A stretch of DNA of 43,309 nucleotides from an uncultured Clostridium sp. (GTDB taxonomy: Bacteria > Bacillota > Clostridia > Lachnospirales > Lachnospiraceae). The notes under the pieces were generated by a model, which did not search any database, was not told the DNA's origin, and saw only the letters and a list, made by a program, of their open reading frames with translations. A program made the position numbers and the translations under genes. The stretch is from positions 1 through 43,309 of the forward strand of contig UQTA01000022.1 of the NCBI GenBank assembly GCA_900543885.1, in the 5' to 3' direction. Positions 40,001-43,309 of the stretch are shown piece after piece. How positions within the stretch are numbered: position 1 is the stretch's first letter; the number at the start of each line of letters is the position of its first letter.

Positions 40001-41557
40001 GACCTTGCTCAGCTGATCTATGACTTAAAGAACTCCAATACAAGAGCAAGGATCTCTGTAAAACTTGTTTCTGAGGCTGGTGTTGGTACCGTTGCTGCAG
40101 GTGTTGCAAAAGCAGGTGCCCAGGTTATCCTGATCTCCTCTTATGATGGCGGTACAGGTGCGGCTCCAAGAAACTCTATTTACAATGCAGGTCTTCCATG
40201 GGAATTAGGTGTTGCAGAGGCTCATCAGTCCCTGATCATGAACGGACTGCGTGACAGAGTGGTACTGGAAACAGACGGTAAACTGATGACTGGACGTGAT
40301 GTTGCCATTGCCTGTATGTTAGGTGCAGAGGAATTTGGCTTTGCAACAGCTCCTCTTGTAACCATGGGCTGCGTTATGATGCGTGTGTGCAACCTGGATA
40401 CCTGTCCAATGGGTATTGCAACCCAGAATCCGGAACTTCGCAAGCGTTTCAAGGGCAAACCGGAGTATGTTGTAAACTTTATGAAATTCATTGCAGAAGA
40501 ACTGCGGGAATATATGGCAAAACTGGGTGTGCGTACAGTAGATGAACTGGTAGGACGTACGGATCTGTTAAAGAGAAAAGAGAATATTGAATACAGCCGT
40601 GCAAAAGAAGTAGATTTAAGCCGTATTCTGGACAATCCATATGAGGGTGTAAAGCTGGCTGGCTACAATGCAAAAGAGGTCTATGACTTTAAACTGGAAG
40701 AAACCGTTGATGAAAGCATATTATTAAAGAAGTTAAAGACTGCTTTAAATAATGGCCAGAAGAAGAGCATCCAGTTAGATGTAAGCAATGTAAACCGTAC
40801 CTTAGGTACTATTTTCGGTTCTGAGATCACAAGAAAGTACCCAGATGGTCTGCCGGAAGATACCTTTACTATTAGCTGCAACGGCAGCGGTGGTCAAAGC
40901 TTCGGTGCATTTATCCCTAAGGGCCTGACTCTGGAGCTGACCGGTGATTCCAATGACTACTTTGGAAAAGGTTTATCCGGCGGCAAGCTGATCGTATATC
41001 CGCCTCAGGGTGTGCAGTTTAAGGCAGAGGAAAACATTATAATAGGAAATGTTGCGCTTTATGGCGCTACCAGCGGCAAGGCGTTTATCAACGGAATCGC
41101 CGGTGAACGTTTCTGTGTCCGCAACTCCGGTGCTACAGCAGTAGTAGAGGGAGTAGGCGATCATGGCTGTGAATATATGACCGGAGGCTGTGTCGTCGTC
41201 CTTGGTCCTACAGGCAAGAACTTTGCAGCTGGTATGAGCGGCGGTATTGCCTATGTATTAGATGAAGACAGAAGCTTTTATAAGCGCCTGAACAAGGAAC
41301 TGGTTTCCTTTGAAGATGTTTCTAATAAATATGATGTTCTGGAACTGAAAGGCCTGATCCAGGAGCATGTGGCATACACCAACTCTGAAAAGGGTAAGCG
41401 TATCCTGGACCACTTCAGCGAATATCTGCCTAAGTTTAAGAAGATCGTGCCTCACGATTACCGCCGTATGATGAATGCCATTGTGCAGATGGAAGAGAAG
41501 GGCTTAAACAGTGAGCAGGCACAGATCGAAGCATTTTACGCAAACATCAGAGGTTAA
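37016..41557 (+). CDS. gltB: Glutamate synthase, large (alpha) subunit
   Basis: 1513 residues from ATG 37016 (AGGAAG 7 bases upstream; an ATG at 36980 has no site). It converts glutamine plus 2-oxoglutarate to two glutamates. Domains in order: class II glutaminase with nucleophile Cys20 (EHDNCGIGAV), exposed after removal of a ~19-residue propeptide; central domain; FMN-binding synthase domain (AMSYGSISQEAHE, GEGGQLPGKKVYPWIAKTRH, ISSYDGGTGAAP); the [3Fe-4S] cysteines in GCVMMRVCNLDTCPMG; and the C-terminal beta-helix GXGXG domain (~1270-1450). gltD follows after 13 bases, so both subunits are made together. Confidence 0.97.
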   Translation: MDPKQKLPGLYDPRFEHDNCGIGAVANIKGIKTHKTVDQALHIVENLEHRAGKDAEGKTGDGVGIMLQISHRFFKKAASQAGITLGDEREYGIGMFFFPQDELARKQAMKMFEIIVKKEGLTFLGWRDVPTTPDVLGKKAVDVMPYIAQGFVAKPANVKKGLDFDRKLYVVRRVFEQSNEDTYVVSLNSRTIVYKGMFLVSELRLFFADLQDKDYESAIAIVHSRFSTNTNPSWMRAHPYRFIVHNGEINTIRGNVDKMVAREENMESEYFKYDMHKVLPIINQEGSDSAMLDNALEFMVMSGMDLPLAVMVTIPAPWEHDKYMDSEIKDFYRYYATMMEPWDGPASILFTDGDMVGAVLDRNGLRPSRYYITDDGYMILSSEVGAIDIDQTKVVKKDRLRPGKMLLVDTVEGKMISDEELKLRYAEKNPYGEWLDSNLVELSDLKVPNQAAPTLTKEERLRLQKTYGYTYEQYRTMILPMALNGAEAVSAMGVDSPLAVLSKKHQPLFNYFKQLFAQVTNPPIDSIREEIVTSTTVYVGEEGNILEETPENCKILRVENPILTETDLLKIKNMKKPGFKVEVIPITYYKNTSLEKAIDRLFLEVDRAHKDGANIIILSDRDIDENHVPIPSLLAVSALQQYLVRTKKRTSVALILESGEPREVHHFATLLGYGACAINPYLAHESIRYLIETGMLNKDYYAAVKDYDLAVLHGIVKIASKMGISTIQSYQGSQIFEAIGISKEVVDKYFTDTVSRVGGVTLKDIENDVDILHSAAFDPLGLDVDLTLDSVGSHKSRSGQEEHLYNPLTIHLLQEATRKGDYSIFKQYTDTLDNEGKTYHLRNLMDFNYPEDGGIPLEQVESVDSIVRRFKTGAMSYGSISQEAHETLAIAMNRIHGKSNTGEGGESLDRLVPGPADHNRCSAIKQVASGRFGVTSRYLVSAQEIQIKMAQGAKPGEGGQLPGKKVYPWIAKTRHSTTGVSLISPPPHHDIYSIEDLAQLIYDLKNSNTRARISVKLVSEAGVGTVAAGVAKAGAQVILISSYDGGTGAAPRNSIYNAGLPWELGVAEAHQSLIMNGLRDRVVLETDGKLMTGRDVAIACMLGAEEFGFATAPLVTMGCVMMRVCNLDTCPMGIATQNPELRKRFKGKPEYVVNFMKFIAEELREYMAKLGVRTVDELVGRTDLLKRKENIEYSRAKEVDLSRILDNPYEGVKLAGYNAKEVYDFKLEETVDESILLKKLKTALNNGQKKSIQLDVSNVNRTLGTIFGSEITRKYPDGLPEDTFTISCNGSGGQSFGAFIPKGLTLELTGDSNDYFGKGLSGGKLIVYPPQGVQFKAEENIIIGNVALYGATSGKAFINGIAGERFCVRNSGATAVVEGVGDHGCEYMTGGCVVVLGPTGKNFAAGMSGGIAYVLDEDRSFYKRLNKELVSFEDVSNKYDVLELKGLIQEHVAYTNSEKGKRILDHFSEYLPKFKKIVPHDYRRMMNAIVQMEEKGLNSEQAQIEAFYANIRG

Positions 41558-41570
41558 GGAGGCGCTGAAA

Positions 41571-43058
41571 ATGGGCAAGATTACAGGATTTTTAGAGTAT
41601 GAACGTGAAACTGGAAAGGCGCTTCCACCAAAGGAGCGTATTAAAAACTGGAATGAATTTCATATTCCGTTAAGTGAAGAAGAACAGAAGATACAGGGAG
41701 CACGCTGCATGGACTGCGGCGTCCCCTTCTGCCAGTCCGGTGTGATGATGTGCGGTATGGTCAGCGGCTGTCCGTTAAACAACCTGATCCCGGAGTGGAA
41801 TGACCTTGTATACACAGGAAACTGGCAGCAGGCATTTAACCGTTTGAAGAAAACAAACAGTTTTCCGGAATTTACTTCCAGAGTGTGTCCGGCACCTTGT
41901 GAAGCTGCCTGCACCTGTGGTTTAAATGGTGATCCGGTTTCCATTAAGGAAAATGAACATGCCATTATTGAAAAAGCTTACGAAGAAGGTTATGCAAAGG
42001 TAAAACCGCCTACTGTACGTACCGGAAAGAAGGTAGCTGTGATCGGTTCCGGCCCTTCCGGACTGGCAGCAGCTGACCAGCTGAATAAGAGAGGACACAG
42101 TGTAACGGTATTTGAACGAAGCGACCGGATCGGCGGTCTTCTGATGTATGGTATTCCGAATATGAAGCTGGAGAAATGGGTGATCGACCGGAAAGTTAAT
42201 ATAATGAAGGAAGAGGGCGTAACCTTTGTTGTCAATGCAGATGTAGGAAGAAATTATAAGGCAGCAAAAATCCTCCGTGATTTTGACAGCATTATCCTTG
42301 CATGCGGCGCTTCTAACCCAAGAAACATTGATGTTCCGGGAAGAGATGCCTCTGGTATCTGCTTTGCAGTGGATTATTTAAAGGCAAATACAAAGAGCCT
42401 TCTGGATTCTAACTTAGAGGATGGAAATTATATTTCTGCAAAAGATAAGCATGTGATCGTTATTGGAGGCGGCGATACAGGAAATGACTGTGTGGGAACC
42501 GCTATTCGTCAGGGCTGTGTTTCTGTAACCCAGTTAGAGATGATGCCAAAGCCTCCTGTTAAGAGAACGGAAAATAATACATGGCCGGAGTGGCCGCGTA
42601 TCTTAAAGACAGACTATGGCCAGGAAGAGGCTATCAGCCTGTTTGGCTGCGACCCTCGTATTTATCAGACTACAGTAAAAGAGTTTGTAAAAGATGGGGA
42701 AGGAAAGCTTTGCAAGGTTATTTTAGTCAGTCTGACTCCGCAGAAAAACCCGGAAACAGGCCGTACCATGATGGTGCCTGTAGAAGGCAGTGAAAAAGAA
42801 GTGCCTGCTGACCTGGTCCTGATCGCAGCCGGTTTCTTAGGATGCCAGGATTATGTGGCAGATGCATTTGGGGTAGAGCGCAATGCCCGAACCAATGTGG
42901 CCACAGAAGCAGGAAGCTACAAGACCAATGTAGATAAAGTATTTGTAGCCGGAGACATGCACAGAGGCCAGTCACTGGTAGTATTGGCGATCCGTGAGGG
43001 AAGAGAAGTAGCCAGCCAGGTGGATAAGTGTCTGATGGGATACACAAGCCTTGTCTAA
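41571..43058 (+). CDS. gltD: Glutamate synthase, small (beta) subunit
   Basis: 495 residues from ATG 41571, 8 bases after AGGAGG that overlaps the gltB stop region; an upstream ATG at 41511 lies inside gltB. It supplies electrons from NAD(P)H to GltB. Seen: N-terminal [4Fe-4S] cysteines (RCMDCGVPFC, MVSGCPLNN, RVCPAPCEAACTCG), the FAD-binding loop VIGSGPSGLAAADQL, ERSDRIGGLLMYGIPNMKL, the NADPH loop VIGGGDTGNDCVG, and the C-terminal VFVAGDMHRGQSLVVLAI. Full length. No clear terminator follows. Confidence 0.97.
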   Translation: MGKITGFLEYERETGKALPPKERIKNWNEFHIPLSEEEQKIQGARCMDCGVPFCQSGVMMCGMVSGCPLNNLIPEWNDLVYTGNWQQAFNRLKKTNSFPEFTSRVCPAPCEAACTCGLNGDPVSIKENEHAIIEKAYEEGYAKVKPPTVRTGKKVAVIGSGPSGLAAADQLNKRGHSVTVFERSDRIGGLLMYGIPNMKLEKWVIDRKVNIMKEEGVTFVVNADVGRNYKAAKILRDFDSIILACGASNPRNIDVPGRDASGICFAVDYLKANTKSLLDSNLEDGNYISAKDKHVIVIGGGDTGNDCVGTAIRQGCVSVTQLEMMPKPPVKRTENNTWPEWPRILKTDYGQEEAISLFGCDPRIYQTTVKEFVKDGEGKLCKVILVSLTPQKNPETGRTMMVPVEGSEKEVPADLVLIAAGFLGCQDYVADAFGVERNARTNVATEAGSYKTNVDKVFVAGDMHRGQSLVVLAIREGREVASQVDKCLMGYTSLV

Positions 43059-43110
43059 AAACGGCCAGCCAGAATGTAAGAAAAACTGACAAAAATCCAA
43101 AATCTGTCTA

Positions 43111-43309
43111 TTGCTATATCCGCTCCTGTAACGTATAATAAAGATTCAGATTTGCATGTTGGAGTACATTAAAGGAGCGGCATAGTGTGAAAGAAAGTAG
43201 AGGACAGCCATAAATGGGCGCACTCAAATAAGCTGTCAAAGGCAGGCAACTTTTTGAGGTATTATAGAGTTAGTAAATCAATTCAAGAAGCTAATGACTC
43301 ATCAGGAGG
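43111..43309 (+). promoter_or_regulatory. Promoter and leader of a gene beyond the right edge
   Basis: TTGCTA (43111-43116), 17-base spacer, TATAAT (43134-43139). Near-identical 12-base inverted sites flank the -10 and start: CCGCTCCTGTAA (43120-43131) and TTAAAGGAGCGG (43169-43180). The ~165-base leader has a GACAGC/GCTGTC stem (about 43203-43238) and ends in AGGAGG at 43304-43309, the ribosome binding site of a gene whose start lies outside the window. Confidence 0.6.

Noticed and set aside
37574..41455. Several minus-strand ORFs of 60-136 residues opposite gltB
   Set aside because: All are antisense to a full-length glutamate synthase and lack ribosome binding sites or recognisable domains.

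Overview
The window reads as a chromosomal segment of a low-to-moderate GC, anaerobic, spore-forming Firmicute, most likely a member of the Lachnospiraceae (Clostridia). The reasons are Clostridia-type gene content (SpoVAF-like germination protein, Gx transporter with a NusG-domain-II protein, QueH, DUF1576, DUF4869, meso-diaminopimelate dehydrogenase, class II GalT), strong AGGAGG-type ribosome binding sites, sigma-A promoters of the TTGACA-17-TATAAT kind, and many U-tailed intrinsic terminators. Genus is not resolved. No rRNA, tRNA, CRISPR array, complete insertion sequence or prophage was seen.

Layout. 1-8079 is a citrate region: the end of citrate lyase alpha (citF), a sensor kinase on the minus strand that is split by an in-frame TAA, a divergent OmpR-type regulator, a CitMHS citrate transporter, a MATE exporter overlapping citrate lyase ligase (citC), and then nth. 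8224-11210 is a TRAP transporter operon (SBP, small and large membrane subunits) with a palindromic leader. 11212-16900 is a tight operon: ddh, a single-subunit molybdopterin oxidoreductase, a DUF1576 membrane protein, an HD hydrolase and a flavodoxin-like protein, behind a clear promoter and a structured leader. 17066-18492 is an AT-richer two-gene island (DUF4869 plus a small P-loop protein) ending one base from a convergent NusG-domain-II gene.

18494-24881 holds the Gx transporter, a 5'-truncated PAP2 phosphatase remnant, galT, a 640-base gene-free stretch with two ~195-base hairpin elements in opposite orientation, an isolated spoVAF-like gene, and a YitT-family gene behind a long structured leader. 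25111-36161 is largely housekeeping: nadE, a SpoU-type RNA methyltransferase, an NfeD-like membrane protein, a patatin lipase, argF (promoter with an ArgR-like palindrome), a small membrane protein, birA, mutY, a diacylglycerol-kinase-family gene, rpoD, a third long hairpin element, and queH. 36204-43309 holds HPr, gltB and gltD, and the promoter and leader of a gene beyond the window.

Most noteworthy: (1) three long hairpin elements whose arms keep complementarity while their sequence diverges, plus a related block immediately upstream of nth, galT and queH; (2) the disrupted citrate-type sensor kinase; (3) the DUF4869/P-loop pair as a candidate uncharacterised two-gene system; (4) several structured leaders (TRAP, ddh, yitT, gltB) that I could not match to a known riboswitch class by eye. 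All functional statements rest on reading of motifs and family resemblance; no searches were run.
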